Notes: a model not told the origin generated them from the sequence alone. A DNA stretch of 64,000 bases from JAMXLO01 sp963799415 (GCA_963799415.1 CAWCXI010000016.1:1-64000), one strand, 5' to 3'; counted from the stretch's first letter, positions 51,900 through 61,738 are shown. Numbers and translations are program-made.

Positions 51900-53831
51900 A
51901 TGATCTACGCCGTCGCGGTCTTCGCGCCTTTGTTTGGCGCCTTGGTCTCCGGCCTGCTCGGCCGCTCCATCGGAGACCGCGCTGCCATAGCGGTGTCCAT
52001 CCTGTGCATGTTGGTCGCTGCGGCGCTTGGACCGCTTGCCTGCTTCCAACTGGTCGGTGGCAACGCCGATCCGGGCACCGTCTCTCTCGGCACCTGGGTC
52101 GAGGCCGGACGTTTCCACGTCACATGGGCGCTGCGCTACGACACGCTGTCAGCCGCGATGGTCGCAATGGTGACCTTCGTCGCCATGCTGATCCACGTCT
52201 ACTCGATCGGCTACCTGGCGCACGATGCGTACCCGCGTTATCGCTTCTTCGCCTACCTGGGGCTGTTCACCTTCTCCATGCTGATGCTGGTCACGGCGGA
52301 CAATCTGCTCCAGCTATTCTTTGGCTGGGAAGGCGTCGGCCTCTGCTCGTACCTGCTGATCGGCTACTGGTACGACCGCCCCGCCGCCAACGCCGCCGCG
52401 ATCAAGGCCTTCATTGTCAACCGCATCGGCGACCTTGCCTTCGCGGTCGGTGTCGCGATGGTGTTCCTGAAATTCGGCTCGATCGAATTCTCCACCATCT
52501 TCCCCGCCATTGCGCAGCACCAGGCTGACACCTATTCGGTACTTGGCGGCACATTCCCTGCCCTCGAGGTTATTGGTGTGCTGCTGTTCATCGGGGCGAT
52601 GGGCAAGTCGGCGCAGATCGGCCTGCACGTCTGGCTGCCCGATGCGATGGAAGGCCCCACTCCGGTCTCCGCGCTGATCCACGCCGCGACCATGGTTACC
52701 GCCGGTGTGTTCCTGATCGCGCGCATGTCACCACTCTATGAGTTCGCGCCGTTCGCGCTCGGCATGGTCACCCTCGTCGGCGCCACAACGGCGCTGTTTG
52801 CGGCGACCATCGGCTGCGTGCAGACCGACATCAAGCGTGTGATCGCCTACTCCACCTGCTCGCAGCTCGGCTACATGTTCACTGCCGCCGGCGTCGGCGC
52901 GTTCCAGGTTTCGATTTTCCACCTGATGACGCACGCCTTCTTCAAGGCGCTGCTGTTCCTGAGCGCGGGTTCGGTGATCCACGCCATGTCCGACGAGCAG
53001 GACATGCGCAAGATGGGAGGTCTGTGGCGACTGATCCCCTGGACATGCGCGGTGATGTGGATCGGCAGCCTGGCGCTCTCGGGGATCCCGCCCTTTGCCG
53101 GCTACTATTCGAAGGACGCGATCATCGCCGCAGCCTATGCATCTGGTACCGGCATTGGCATGTACGGCTTCATCTGCACCGTGCTGGCGGCGTTTCTCAC
53201 GGCGTTCTACTCGTGGCGGCTGCTGATCATGACATTCTACGGCAAGTCACGCGCCGACCATCACGTGCTGGAGCATGTGCACGAAAGTCCGCCCGTGATG
53301 ATCGTGCCGTTGTTGGTCCTGGCCCTCGGCGCCGTGATCGCCGGCAAGCTGCTCGATCCGTGGTTCATCGGCGAAGGCTGGCAAGCATTCTGGAACGGCA
53401 GCATTTACAATGCCCCCGACAATCATGTGCTTGCCGCGCTCGACCACATCCCGGCGTGGGCCGAGATGGCGCCTCTCGTCCTGGGGCTGGCGGGCATTGC
53501 GCTGGCGTACATCATGTACATGGCCTTCCCGCTGTTACCGATGCAACTGGCCACCACGTTCCACGGCATCTATCTGTTCCTGCTGAACAAGTGGTATTTC
53601 GACGAACTGTATGACGCGATCTTCGTGCAGCCGATGATCCGGCTGTCGCGGGCGTTGTGGCAGACTGGCGATGCCACGCTGATTGACGGGGTGCCCAACG
53701 GTCTCGCCGAACTCGCGGTCGATGGCTCGCGCCAGGCGGTGAAGATCCAGACCGGCTCGCTCGCCGTCTATGCATTCGTCATGCTTATCGGCGTCGTGCT
53801 GCTGGTCGGCATCTTCCTGGTGTCGCGATGA
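51900..53831 (+). CDS. nuoL: NADH-quinone oxidoreductase subunit L
   Basis: The 643-residue distal proton-pumping subunit, antiporter-like, with about 16 helices and a lateral helix at the C-terminus. 'FFGWEGVGLCSYLLIGYWYD' and 'GKSAQIGLHVWLPDAMEGPT' carry the conserved Glu and Lys; 'STCSQLGYMFTAAGVGAF' and 'ALSGIPPFAGYYSKD' follow. ATG 51900 is taken, as the frame before it translates the palindromic repeat. Confidence 0.98.
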   Translation: MIYAVAVFAPLFGALVSGLLGRSIGDRAAIAVSILCMLVAAALGPLACFQLVGGNADPGTVSLGTWVEAGRFHVTWALRYDTLSAAMVAMVTFVAMLIHVYSIGYLAHDAYPRYRFFAYLGLFTFSMLMLVTADNLLQLFFGWEGVGLCSYLLIGYWYDRPAANAAAIKAFIVNRIGDLAFAVGVAMVFLKFGSIEFSTIFPAIAQHQADTYSVLGGTFPALEVIGVLLFIGAMGKSAQIGLHVWLPDAMEGPTPVSALIHAATMVTAGVFLIARMSPLYEFAPFALGMVTLVGATTALFAATIGCVQTDIKRVIAYSTCSQLGYMFTAAGVGAFQVSIFHLMTHAFFKALLFLSAGSVIHAMSDEQDMRKMGGLWRLIPWTCAVMWIGSLALSGIPPFAGYYSKDAIIAAAYASGTGIGMYGFICTVLAAFLTAFYSWRLLIMTFYGKSRADHHVLEHVHESPPVMIVPLLVLALGAVIAGKLLDPWFIGEGWQAFWNGSIYNAPDNHVLAALDHIPAWAEMAPLVLGLAGIALAYIMYMAFPLLPMQLATTFHGIYLFLLNKWYFDELYDAIFVQPMIRLSRALWQTGDATLIDGVPNGLAELAVDGSRQAVKIQTGSLAVYAFVMLIGVVLLVGIFLVSR

Positions 53832-55465
53832 ACGCCGCCGGTTTTCCCATCCTGTCGCTGATCACCTGGCTGCCGCTCGTCGGCGGGCTGATCATCATGT
53901 CGGTGCGCGGCGACGAGGAGACTGTCGCCTCCAACGCGCGCTGGACCGCGCTATGGACCAGTCTGATCGTGCTGGTCTTGTCTGTCGTCTTGTGGGTGAA
54001 ATTCGACCAGGGCGAAGCAGGGTTCCAGTTCGTCGAAGAAATCCCGTGGCTGCCGGAATATGGTGTCGGCTACAAGATGGGCGTGGACGGCATCTCGGTG
54101 CTGTTCGTGCTGCTCTCCACGCTGCTGACGCCGATCTGCATCCTGTCGAGCTGGGACGTCATCAAGCGCTCGGTGCGCGAGTACATGCTGACCTTCCTCA
54201 TCCTCGAGACGATGCTGGTGGGGTTGTTCTGTGCCCTCGATTTCGTGGTGTTCTACATATTTTTCGAGGGCGTGCTGATCCCGATGTTCCTGATCATCGG
54301 CGTGTGGGGCGGCACGCGGCGCGTCTATTCGGCGTTCAAGTTCTTCCTGTACACGCTGACCGGCTCGGTCCTGATGCTGCTGGCGCTGTTGGCGATGTGG
54401 TTCCAGGCGGGAACGACCGATATCGTTGTGCTGTTGCAGCAGCCGATGCCGGTTGGCATGCAGAACTGGTTGTTCCTCGCCTTTCTCGCGTCATTTGCGG
54501 TGAAGGTGCCGATGTGGCCGGTGCATACCTGGCTGCCCGACGCGCACGTGGAGGCCCCCACGGCGGGCTCGGTCATCCTGGCGGGTGTGCTGCTGAAGAT
54601 GGGAGCGTACGGCTTCCTGCGCTTCTCCGTGCCGATGCTGCCGCAGGCGTCCGCCTACTTCGCGCCGCTGATGTTCACGCTGTCGGTTGTTGCAGTGATC
54701 TACACCTCGCTGGTCGCGCTGGCGCAGGAGGACATGAAGAAGCTGATCGCCTATTCGTCCGTCGCGCATATGGGCGTGGTGACGATCGGCATCTTCACCT
54801 TCAATGTGCAGGGCATCCAGGGCGCGCTGTTCCAAATGCTGTCGCATGGCGTCGTCTCGGCCGCGCTGTTCCTCGTCGTGGGTGTCATCTATGACCGCTT
54901 GCACACACACGAGATCGCTCGCTTCGGCGGCCTGGCCGATCGGATGCCGCTTTACGCGACGACCTTCATGATCTTCACGTTGGCCTCGATGGGGCTTCCT
55001 GGCACATCGGGCTTCGTTGGAGAGTTTCTCGTGATCGTCGGCTCGCTCCAGGTGAACTTCTGGCTGGCGCTGCTTGGCGCTACCGGCATGATCCTGGGCG
55101 CGGCCTATATGCTGTACCTCTATCGTCGCATCATATTCGGCCGCCTGACCAAGGAGGATCTGCGCGCGATCCTCGATCTGTCGCCACGCGAGATTGCTCT
55201 GTTCGTGCCGCTCATCCTGATCACGCTGTGGATGGGTGTATATCCATCGGCCTTCAGCAGCTTTTGGGATGCCTCGGTTGCCGCAATGGTGCAGCGCCAC
55301 ACCGCGGCGCTGACGATCGACAGCAAGTTGGCTGCGGCTTCCACCTCGTCGTCATCGACGGGCTTGGCCCGGCTATCCACGACTTTGCTGCCCGACTCCA
55401 AGAAAGTCGTGGATGGCCGGGCCAAGTTCGTCCATGAGGAGAAGGGCAAGGGGGTGCCCCTATGA
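53828..55465 (+). CDS. nuoM: NADH-quinone oxidoreductase subunit M
   Basis: A 545-residue antiporter-like proton-pumping subunit. 'VFYIFFEGVLIPMFLIIGVW' carries the key Glu, 'VKVPMWPVHTWLPDAHVEAP' the key Lys, then 'AYSSVAHMGVVTIGIFTFN' and 'SMGLPGTSGFVGEFL'. The C-terminal ~55 residues after the last helix are a longer-than-usual polar Ser/Thr tail. It overlaps both nuoL and nuoN by four bases. Confidence 0.98.
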   Translation: MNAAGFPILSLITWLPLVGGLIIMSVRGDEETVASNARWTALWTSLIVLVLSVVLWVKFDQGEAGFQFVEEIPWLPEYGVGYKMGVDGISVLFVLLSTLLTPICILSSWDVIKRSVREYMLTFLILETMLVGLFCALDFVVFYIFFEGVLIPMFLIIGVWGGTRRVYSAFKFFLYTLTGSVLMLLALLAMWFQAGTTDIVVLLQQPMPVGMQNWLFLAFLASFAVKVPMWPVHTWLPDAHVEAPTAGSVILAGVLLKMGAYGFLRFSVPMLPQASAYFAPLMFTLSVVAVIYTSLVALAQEDMKKLIAYSSVAHMGVVTIGIFTFNVQGIQGALFQMLSHGVVSAALFLVVGVIYDRLHTHEIARFGGLADRMPLYATTFMIFTLASMGLPGTSGFVGEFLVIVGSLQVNFWLALLGATGMILGAAYMLYLYRRIIFGRLTKEDLRAILDLSPREIALFVPLILITLWMGVYPSAFSSFWDASVAAMVQRHTAALTIDSKLAAASTSSSSTGLARLSTTLLPDSKKVVDGRAKFVHEEKGKGVPL

Positions 55466-56883
55466 ACTGGGCGATCGCACTGCCAGAGATTGCCCTGTCC
55501 GTTGTCGCCATGGCGATCCTGATCTTCGGCGTGCTGCGGCGTGACGACAGCTTCTTCCTGTCCAGCATGTTCGCACTCGGCGCCTTTCTGCTGGCCGCCC
55601 TGCTGGTGCTCACGTCGAGCCGCGGCGTCGGTTATCACGGCCAGTTTGTCGCCGATGCGTTTTCCAGCTTCGTAAAGATCCTGGTGCTTGCGGGGGCGGC
55701 GCTCGCGCTGATTCTGTCGCTCGACTACAATCGCAAGAACAACATAGCGCGCTTCGAGTATCCCGTGCTGATGCTGCTGTCCGTCACCGGCATGATGGTG
55801 ATGGCATCGGCCGCGAACCTGATGACGCTGTATCTCGGCCTGGAGCTTCAATCGCTCGCTCTGTATGTGCTGGCCGCGTTCGCGCGAGACGATGTGCGTT
55901 CGTCTGAGGCTGGCCTGAAGTATTTCGTGCTTGGCGCGCTGGCCTCCGGCCTTCTGCTGTACGGCATTTCCCTGGTCTACGGCTTCTCCGGCACCATGGA
56001 CTTCGCAGCATTGGCGAGGACGCTGATGCGACCCGAGAACGCCTCACCGGGCCTGATCGTCGGCATCGTTTTTGTGCTGGTTGGCCTTTCCTTCAAGATT
56101 GCAGCAGTGCCTTTCCACATGTGGACCCCCGACGTCTACCAAGGCTCGCCCACGTCGGTAACTGTGTTCTTTTCCACCGCGCCGAAGGTCGCCGCATTCG
56201 CGCTTCTGCTACGAACCATGGCCACCCCGTTCGGGCACCTGCTGATCGCCTGGCAGGACCTCATCGTGCTGATGTCCATCGCATCGATGATCCTCGGCGC
56301 GCTGGCCGCGATCGGTCAGCGCAGCATTAAACGGCTGATGGCGTACTCCTCCATCGGCCACATGGGTTACGCGCTCATCGGCCTGGCCGTCGGCACCCCC
56401 GAGGGCATCCGCGGCGTGCTGATCTATCTCATCGTCTATGTGTTCATGAGCGCCGGCACGTTTGCCTGCATCATCGCCATGAGCCGGCGAGGTCGATCGC
56501 TGGAGCAGATTTCCGACCTCAGTGGCCTTGCCCGGACTGATCCGGCGCTGGCGCTGGCGATGGCCGTCTTCATGTTCTCGATGGCCGGCATCCCGCCGCT
56601 TTCCGGCTTCTTCGGCAAGCTCTACGTGTTCCTTGCCGCCGTGCAGACCGGCATGTGGACGCTCGCCATCATCGGTGTGCTGACTTCCGTGATAGGGGCC
56701 TACTACTATCTGCGCGTCGTCAAGGTCATGTACTTCGATGCACCGGAGGCGCCGTTCGATCCGCGCCCCGCGTCGCTGTCATTTGTCGCCGCGGCCACCG
56801 GTCTGTTCACCACATTCTTCTTCATCTTCCCCGCGCCGTTCGTCGGTGCGGCGCAGGCGGCGGCGAAGGCGCTGTTCGGGTGA
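55462..56883 (+). CDS. nuoN: NADH-quinone oxidoreductase subunit N
   Basis: A 473-residue antiporter-like subunit. 'LYLGLELQSLALYVLAAFAR' and 'FKIAAVPFHMWTPDVYQGSP' carry the key Glu and Lys. 'KRLMAYSSIGHMGYALIGLA' and 'MAGIPPLSGFFGKLYVFLAA' are family signatures. It is the last nuo gene. The next gene begins four bases after its stop. Confidence 0.98.
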   Translation: MNWAIALPEIALSVVAMAILIFGVLRRDDSFFLSSMFALGAFLLAALLVLTSSRGVGYHGQFVADAFSSFVKILVLAGAALALILSLDYNRKNNIARFEYPVLMLLSVTGMMVMASAANLMTLYLGLELQSLALYVLAAFARDDVRSSEAGLKYFVLGALASGLLLYGISLVYGFSGTMDFAALARTLMRPENASPGLIVGIVFVLVGLSFKIAAVPFHMWTPDVYQGSPTSVTVFFSTAPKVAAFALLLRTMATPFGHLLIAWQDLIVLMSIASMILGALAAIGQRSIKRLMAYSSIGHMGYALIGLAVGTPEGIRGVLIYLIVYVFMSAGTFACIIAMSRRGRSLEQISDLSGLARTDPALALAMAVFMFSMAGIPPLSGFFGKLYVFLAAVQTGMWTLAIIGVLTSVIGAYYYLRVVKVMYFDAPEAPFDPRPASLSFVAAATGLFTTFFFIFPAPFVGAAQAAAKALFG

Positions 56884-56887
56884 TGCC

Positions 56888-57412
56888 ATGACCATCCATC
56901 CCGGTGGATGTCTCTGTGGCGCGGTCCGCTACGAGACCTTGGCCGGTCCTGTCCGCGTGACGATCTGCCATTGCCGATTCTGTCAGCGCGCGACCGGCTC
57001 GGCCTACATGGTCGAGCCGATCTTTCGTGTGGAAGACCTGCGCCTGATCAGCGGTACGCCGACGGTCTACGACCTTCGCTCGACAGGCAGCGGCAAGATC
57101 GTGCACGTGCATTTCTGCCAGACCTGCGGCACCAAACTCTACCTGACGTTCGAGCGGTTCACCGAGACATGCGGCGTCTACGCTGGCACATTCGACGAGC
57201 CCGACTGGTTTGTCATCAACCCAGATAGCGCCAAGCACATTTTCCTCGATGCCGCCCGCCCGGACACGATTGTGCCGGCTGGCATCAATGTCTTCGGGCA
57301 GCACGCCATGCGGAATGACGGGACGCCGCTCGAACCGATGGTGTTCGATGCACCGTACGTGGTCGGCCGGCGCATGAACCATAACGAGCTCCCGCCATGC
57401 TCCTCGTTGTAG
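56888..57412 (+). CDS. GFA (CENP-V/GFA)-family zinc-site protein
   Basis: A 174-residue protein with the glutathione-dependent formaldehyde-activating fold. The zinc cysteines are 'GGCLCGAVRYE', 'CHCRFCQRATGSAY' and 'HFCQTCGTKLYL'. Family members can add glutathione to formaldehyde, but most have no proven activity. The gene sits directly between nuoN and coaX, overlapping coaX by 16 bases. In many relatives a biotin-protein ligase gene occupies this place. It is expected to be co-transcribed with both neighbours. Confidence 0.9.
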   Translation: MTIHPGGCLCGAVRYETLAGPVRVTICHCRFCQRATGSAYMVEPIFRVEDLRLISGTPTVYDLRSTGSGKIVHVHFCQTCGTKLYLTFERFTETCGVYAGTFDEPDWFVINPDSAKHIFLDAARPDTIVPAGINVFGQHAMRNDGTPLEPMVFDAPYVVGRRMNHNELPPCSSL

Positions 57413-58206
57413 ATTGCGGCAACACCAATGTCGTTTTCGCCGTCCGTGACGGCGCGGCTTGGCGGGGCATATGGCGTGTCCGTACCGACCCGCAACGCAC
57501 ATCGGACGAATACGGCGTCTGGCTGATGAGTCTGTTCGACCATGTCGGCCTCAAGCGTGATGACATTGCCGCAGCGGTGATCGGCACCGTCGTTCCGGCA
57601 GCGCTCTATAATCTGCGCCGCCTGTGCCGCGACTGGTTCAGCATCGAACCGCTGGTCGCTCGCTCCAGCCTCGATTGGGGCTTCGACATCCGTGTCGTCA
57701 ATCCAGCCGAGGTTGGCGCCGACCGGCTGCTCAACACGCTCGCGGCCCATCGGAGGTTCGGTGGACCGCTGATCATCGTGGATTTCGGCACAGCCACGAC
57801 GTTCGACGTGGTCGACAAGGACGGCGCCTATCTGGGTGGTGTCATCTGCCCGGGCATTAATCTATCGCTGGAAGCGCTGCATCAGGCTGCGGCGCAGCTA
57901 CCCCGTATTGGCATCGCCCGGCCCCAGGCGGTGATCGGACGGCAGACCGTGCCGGCCATGCAGTCCGGCATCTACTGGGGCTATGTCGCGATGGTCGAGG
58001 GCCTTGTTGCGCGCATCAAGGCGGAGTACGGCGGTCCAATGAAGGTGGTCGCCACGGGCGGCCTCGCACCCCTGGTGGCTGAGGGCACCATGGTGATAGA
58101 GCAGATCGAGCCCGATCTTACCCTGGATGGCCTGCGAATGTTGGCCGAACGCAACCCAGCCCCCACATTGCGTCCAGACAAATCACGTCTGATCGAACAG
58201 GACTGA
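57397..58206 (+). CDS. coaX: Type III pantothenate kinase
   Basis: A 269-residue enzyme that phosphorylates pantothenate, the first step of CoA synthesis. ASKHA-fold motifs are 'VVDCGNTNVVFAV' (phosphate 1), 'LIIVDFGTATTFDVVDKDGA' (phosphate 2 region) and 'GGVICPGINLSLEALHQAAA'. It ends 'GGLAPLVAEG' and a helical tail. It is the feedback-insensitive type. It overlaps the GFA gene by 16 bases and lies 12 bases before rnj. Confidence 0.95.
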   Translation: MLLVVDCGNTNVVFAVRDGAAWRGIWRVRTDPQRTSDEYGVWLMSLFDHVGLKRDDIAAAVIGTVVPAALYNLRRLCRDWFSIEPLVARSSLDWGFDIRVVNPAEVGADRLLNTLAAHRRFGGPLIIVDFGTATTFDVVDKDGAYLGGVICPGINLSLEALHQAAAQLPRIGIARPQAVIGRQTVPAMQSGIYWGYVAMVEGLVARIKAEYGGPMKVVATGGLAPLVAEGTMVIEQIEPDLTLDGLRMLAERNPAPTLRPDKSRLIEQD

Positions 58207-58218
58207 CGAAAGCAACGA

Positions 58219-59865
58219 ATGGACTTTGAGAACAGTGATCTGGCCTTCCTGCCGCTTGGCGGGACGGGCGAGATTGGAATGAATCTGAACCTTTACCGCT
58301 GCGACGGCAAATGGCTGGCGGTGGACTGTGGCATTGGCTTCGGTGGCGCGGCGCATCCCGAGGTGGACGTGATGATGGCCGATCCGGGCTTCATCGCGGA
58401 TCGCCGCGACCAACTGCTGGGCCTGGTCATCACCCATGCGCATGAGGACCATATCGGCGCGGTCGCCTGGCTTTGGCCACAACTGCGCTGTCCGGTCTAT
58501 GCCACCCCATTCGCCGCCACGGTCCTGCGCCGCAAGCTGGCCGAGGTGCAGTTGCTCAATCAGGTGAAGATCCATGTTGTGCCGCCCGGCGGCTCAATAG
58601 ATCTCGCGCCGTTCCGGCTGCAGTTCCTGCGGGTTACGCATTCCATTCTCGAGGCGCAGGCGCTGGTGATCGATACGCCGCACGGCTTGCTGCTGCATAC
58701 CGGCGACTGGAAACTGGATCCCGAGCCGCTGATCGGACCGCGGACCGACGAGGCGGCACTGGCAGCGCTCGGCGAGCGAGGCGTGCTGGCGATGATCTGC
58801 GATTCCACCAATGCCATGGTGGAAGGCCATTCCGGCAGTGAAGCCGAGGTGCGGCAAAGTCTCACGGCGTTGTTGCGCGACTTGCGTGGGCGCATCGCGG
58901 TGACCTGCTTCGCGTCCAACATCGTGCGCATCGAATCGGTGACACACGCGGCCCACGCTGCCGGTCGCAGTGTGGCACTCGTCGGCCGCTCGCTGCGCAA
59001 CCTCGATGCCGCCGCACGTGAGTGCGGTTATCTGCGTGATCTGCCGCCTTTCCTGACCGAAAACGATGTCGACGATGTGCCTGACGACAACCTGCTGATG
59101 CTGGTCACCGGCAGCCAGGGAGAACCGCGCAGCGCACTCGCGCGGATCGCATTGGATACGCATCCGCGTGTCGCGCTGGGGGAGGGCGATACCGTGGTGT
59201 TCTCCTCGCGCGTGATCCCCGGCAACGAGCGCGCGATCGGCACCGTGCAGGACAATCTCGTGCGCCGCGGCGTCCATCTGATGACAGACGTCGATCACCT
59301 GGTGCACGTTTCCGGCCATCCGGCGCGCGATGAACTGCGGCGGCTGTATCGCCTGGTGAAGCCGCGCTACTCGGTGCCGACGCATGGCGAGTGGCGGCAT
59401 CTTTCGGCACACGCCGCGTTGGCCCAGGAGGCTGGAGCCAGGCCGTTCCTGCTGGAAGACGGCGACGTCCTGAGCCTCGCGCCTGACGTGGCACAGGTGG
59501 TGGACAGCGCACCGGTTGGCCGACTTGTGCTCGACGGCAACCGCCTGACGCCGTTCAGCGGTGGTGTGATGACCGCGCGTCGGCGAATGCTGTTCAATGG
59601 CCTCGTGCTGGCGAGCATCGCGGTGGATGCCAACGGTCGCCTGCGCGGCGAACCACGCGTCAGTGCGCCCGGCTTGTTCGAAAGCGATGATGCGGAACTC
59701 GATCGCGTCAGCCACGAGTTTGCTGAGGCGTTGGAAGATCTGCCGATATCGCTTCGTCGGGACGATATGGCGCTCACAGATGCGGCGCGGGCGGCGTTGC
59801 GTCGGGCGCTGGGGCGGAGGTTGCAGAAGCGGCCGCTGGTGGACGTCCATCTGCTGCGCGTATGA
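58219..59865 (+). CDS. rnj: Ribonuclease J
   Basis: A 548-residue exo/endoribonuclease of the metallo-beta-lactamase/beta-CASP type, used for mRNA decay and rRNA processing. The start 'LAFLPLGGTGEIGMNLNLYR' is typical; the metal motif is 'ITHAHEDHIGA', and the beta-CASP part has 'ICDSTNAMVEGHSGSE' and 'VHVSGHPARDELRRLYRLVK'. 'YSVPTHGEWRHL' follows. A C-terminal domain completes it. The rnj stop overlaps the next ATG by four bases. Confidence 0.96.
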   Translation: MDFENSDLAFLPLGGTGEIGMNLNLYRCDGKWLAVDCGIGFGGAAHPEVDVMMADPGFIADRRDQLLGLVITHAHEDHIGAVAWLWPQLRCPVYATPFAATVLRRKLAEVQLLNQVKIHVVPPGGSIDLAPFRLQFLRVTHSILEAQALVIDTPHGLLLHTGDWKLDPEPLIGPRTDEAALAALGERGVLAMICDSTNAMVEGHSGSEAEVRQSLTALLRDLRGRIAVTCFASNIVRIESVTHAAHAAGRSVALVGRSLRNLDAAARECGYLRDLPPFLTENDVDDVPDDNLLMLVTGSQGEPRSALARIALDTHPRVALGEGDTVVFSSRVIPGNERAIGTVQDNLVRRGVHLMTDVDHLVHVSGHPARDELRRLYRLVKPRYSVPTHGEWRHLSAHAALAQEAGARPFLLEDGDVLSLAPDVAQVVDSAPVGRLVLDGNRLTPFSGGVMTARRRMLFNGLVLASIAVDANGRLRGEPRVSAPGLFESDDAELDRVSHEFAEALEDLPISLRRDDMALTDAARAALRRALGRRLQKRPLVDVHLLRV

Positions 59866-60122
59866 ACTGGTTCACAGGTGCGGTTCTCTACATTCTGATC
59901 TGGTGGATAGTGCTGTTCGCGGTTCTGCCAATCGGCACGCATCCGGTCCAAGACCCCGACGCGCAGAGCGGCTGGCGTGGTGCACCGGAGCACCCGCGGC
60001 TGCTGATGAAAATGGTCCTCACGACGCTGGTCGCCGCCGTCGTCTGGTTTGCTGCCTGGCTGCTGATCACCAGCGACTACGTGAGCTTCAGGCACGGCTG
60101 GTTTGCCGCTCCCAACGATTGA
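59862..60122 (+). CDS. DUF1467-family membrane protein
   Basis: An 86-residue protein with two helices (about 7-25 and 50-72). 'ILIWWIVLFAVLPIGTHPVQ' and a loop 'GAPEHPRLLMKMVLTTLVAA' are the DUF1467 signature. It overlaps rnj by four bases and lies upstream of proS, the usual alphaproteobacterial order. The function is unknown. Confidence 0.9.
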   Translation: MNWFTGAVLYILIWWIVLFAVLPIGTHPVQDPDAQSGWRGAPEHPRLLMKMVLTTLVAAVVWFAAWLLITSDYVSFRHGWFAAPND

Positions 60123-60314
60123 CGCCGCCACCACGGTCAGGGAAGAGGCCATCTGGTCCTCCGACCTGCCGTGTGACGGCGTTTCCTCCCCAAACCTGGC
60201 CCTGCGCCCCAGGCGCCACGGGCCCACGCTCTTGTTAACCGTTCGTGAACAAAGAAGTCACGTCGTTAAGTACGAAAATCGGTCCTTGACCGAGATTTTA
60301 TTGCGCGACTCCGG

Positions 60315-60337
60315 TTGTGCGGCGCACAAAAATTTTC
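60315..60337. promoter_or_regulatory. Inverted repeat with AT tract in the proS leader
   Basis: TTGTGCGGCGCACAA at 60315-60329 is a perfect 7-1-7 inverted repeat followed by AAAATTTT. It is 85 bases before the proS ATG in a 299-bp gap that holds no gene. It could be a protein-binding site or a small terminator. The gap also holds a TTGACC (60286-60291) with no good -10. Confidence 0.35.
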
Positions 60338-60421
60338 GACAGATGCAACGGTGCTGGGCTGGCGGTAGACGCTGCCGCCGGTTACGGTCGCCGCCCGGCA
60401 ATCAGATGGATCGAGCCCACG

Positions 60422-61738
60422 ATGCGCCTGTCCCGTAGCTTCATTCCGACCATGAAGGAGACGCCTGCCGAAGCGCAGATCGCCTCGCATCGGCTGATGC
60501 TTCGCGCCGGCCTGGTGCGGCAGACATCGGCTGGTATCTACGCGTGGCTGCCTCTCGGCTACCGCGTGCTGCGCAATATCGAGCGCATCGTGCGCGAGGA
60601 GCAGAACGCGGCCGGTGCGCAGGAAGTGCTCATGCCGACGATCCAGCCGGCGGAGCTTTGGCGCGAGAGCGGGCGCTACGACGACTACGGCAAGGAGATG
60701 CTGCGCATTCGGGATCGCCATGAACGCGACATGCTGTACGGGCCGACGAATGAGGAGATGATCGCCGATCTGTTCCGCCAGTCGGTGCATTCGTATCGCG
60801 AGCTGCCGCAGATCCTGTATCACATCCAATGGAAATTCCGCGACGAGGTGCGGCCACGATTCGGTGTGATGCGCGGACGCGAATTCCTGATGAAGGACGC
60901 TTACTCGTTCGATTTCGATTTTGCCGGCGCGGTGGTAAGTTATCGCACGATGATGCTGGCTTATATGCGCACCTTCCAGCGCATGGGGCTGAAGGCAATT
61001 CCGATGGTGGCGGATAGCGGGCCGATCGGTGGCGACCTCAGCCACGAGTTCATCATTCTGGCGCCGACCGGCGAAAGTCAGGTGTATTACGACTCCGATT
61101 TTGAAAACATCGACTGGGTAAAGGCGCGGTTCGACTACAATGCGGAGGATCTGGAGGCGTTCTTCAAGCAGATGACGTCGATGTATGCGGCGACCGATGA
61201 GAAGCACGATCCGGCGAAGTGGGCGCAGGTCGACCCCGTTCGGCGGCGGGAAGGGCGGGGCATCGAGGTCGGCCACATTTTCTACTTCGGGACCAAGTAC
61301 ACCAAGGCGATGAACACCACCGTGGCTGGTGCCGACGGGAAGCATGTGCATCCCGAGATGGGCAGTTATGGCGTCGGTGTGTCGCGCCTGGTCGGTGCGG
61401 TGATCGAGGCGAGCCACGACGATGCGGGCATCATCTGGCCGGACAGCATCGCGCCGTTCAAGGCGGCGATCCTCAACCTGCGACGCGGCGATGCGGCTTG
61501 CGACGCGATGTGCGAGGCGCTGTATGTGCAACTTGGATCCGCCGCGCTGTACGACGATCGCGAGGAGCGCGCGGGAGCGAAGTTCGCGGATGCCGATCTG
61601 ATGGGTCATCCTTGGCAGATCATTGTCGGTCCGCGTGGCGCTGCTGCCGGCAAGGTCGAAATGAAGCGGCGCGCGACGGGAGAGCGCACCGAGGTTTCGC
61701 CGGACGAAGCACTGCGAAGGCTCCACCAAAGCGCATGA
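60422..61738 (+). CDS. proS: Prolyl-tRNA synthetase
   Basis: A 438-residue class II synthetase of the alphaproteobacterial short type, without the editing insertion of the long bacterial form. 'HRLMLRAGLVRQTSAGIYAW' and 'LPLGYRVLRNIERIVREEQN' hold motif 1, 'LYGPTNEEMIADLF' and 'WKFRDEVRPRFGVMRGREFL' motif 2, and 'YGVGVSRLVGAVIEASHDDA' motif 3. The C-terminal anticodon domain ends 'SPDEALRRLHQSA'. The start is 30 codons or more downstream of the upstream frame limit and matches known N-termini. Confidence 0.97.
   Translation: MRLSRSFIPTMKETPAEAQIASHRLMLRAGLVRQTSAGIYAWLPLGYRVLRNIERIVREEQNAAGAQEVLMPTIQPAELWRESGRYDDYGKEMLRIRDRHERDMLYGPTNEEMIADLFRQSVHSYRELPQILYHIQWKFRDEVRPRFGVMRGREFLMKDAYSFDFDFAGAVVSYRTMMLAYMRTFQRMGLKAIPMVADSGPIGGDLSHEFIILAPTGESQVYYDSDFENIDWVKARFDYNAEDLEAFFKQMTSMYAATDEKHDPAKWAQVDPVRRREGRGIEVGHIFYFGTKYTKAMNTTVAGADGKHVHPEMGSYGVGVSRLVGAVIEASHDDAGIIWPDSIAPFKAAILNLRRGDAACDAMCEALYVQLGSAALYDDREERAGAKFADADLMGHPWQIIVGPRGAAAGKVEMKRRATGERTEVSPDEALRRLHQSA

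Noticed and set aside
53770..54894. Long forward frames overlapping nuoM
   Set aside because: They are out-of-frame translations of nuoM, with Arg/His/Ala-rich content and no motif.
60234..60250. CtrA-like TTAACCGTTCGTGAAC motif upstream of proS
   Set aside because: The second half-site is imperfect and nothing else points to cell-cycle control of proS.
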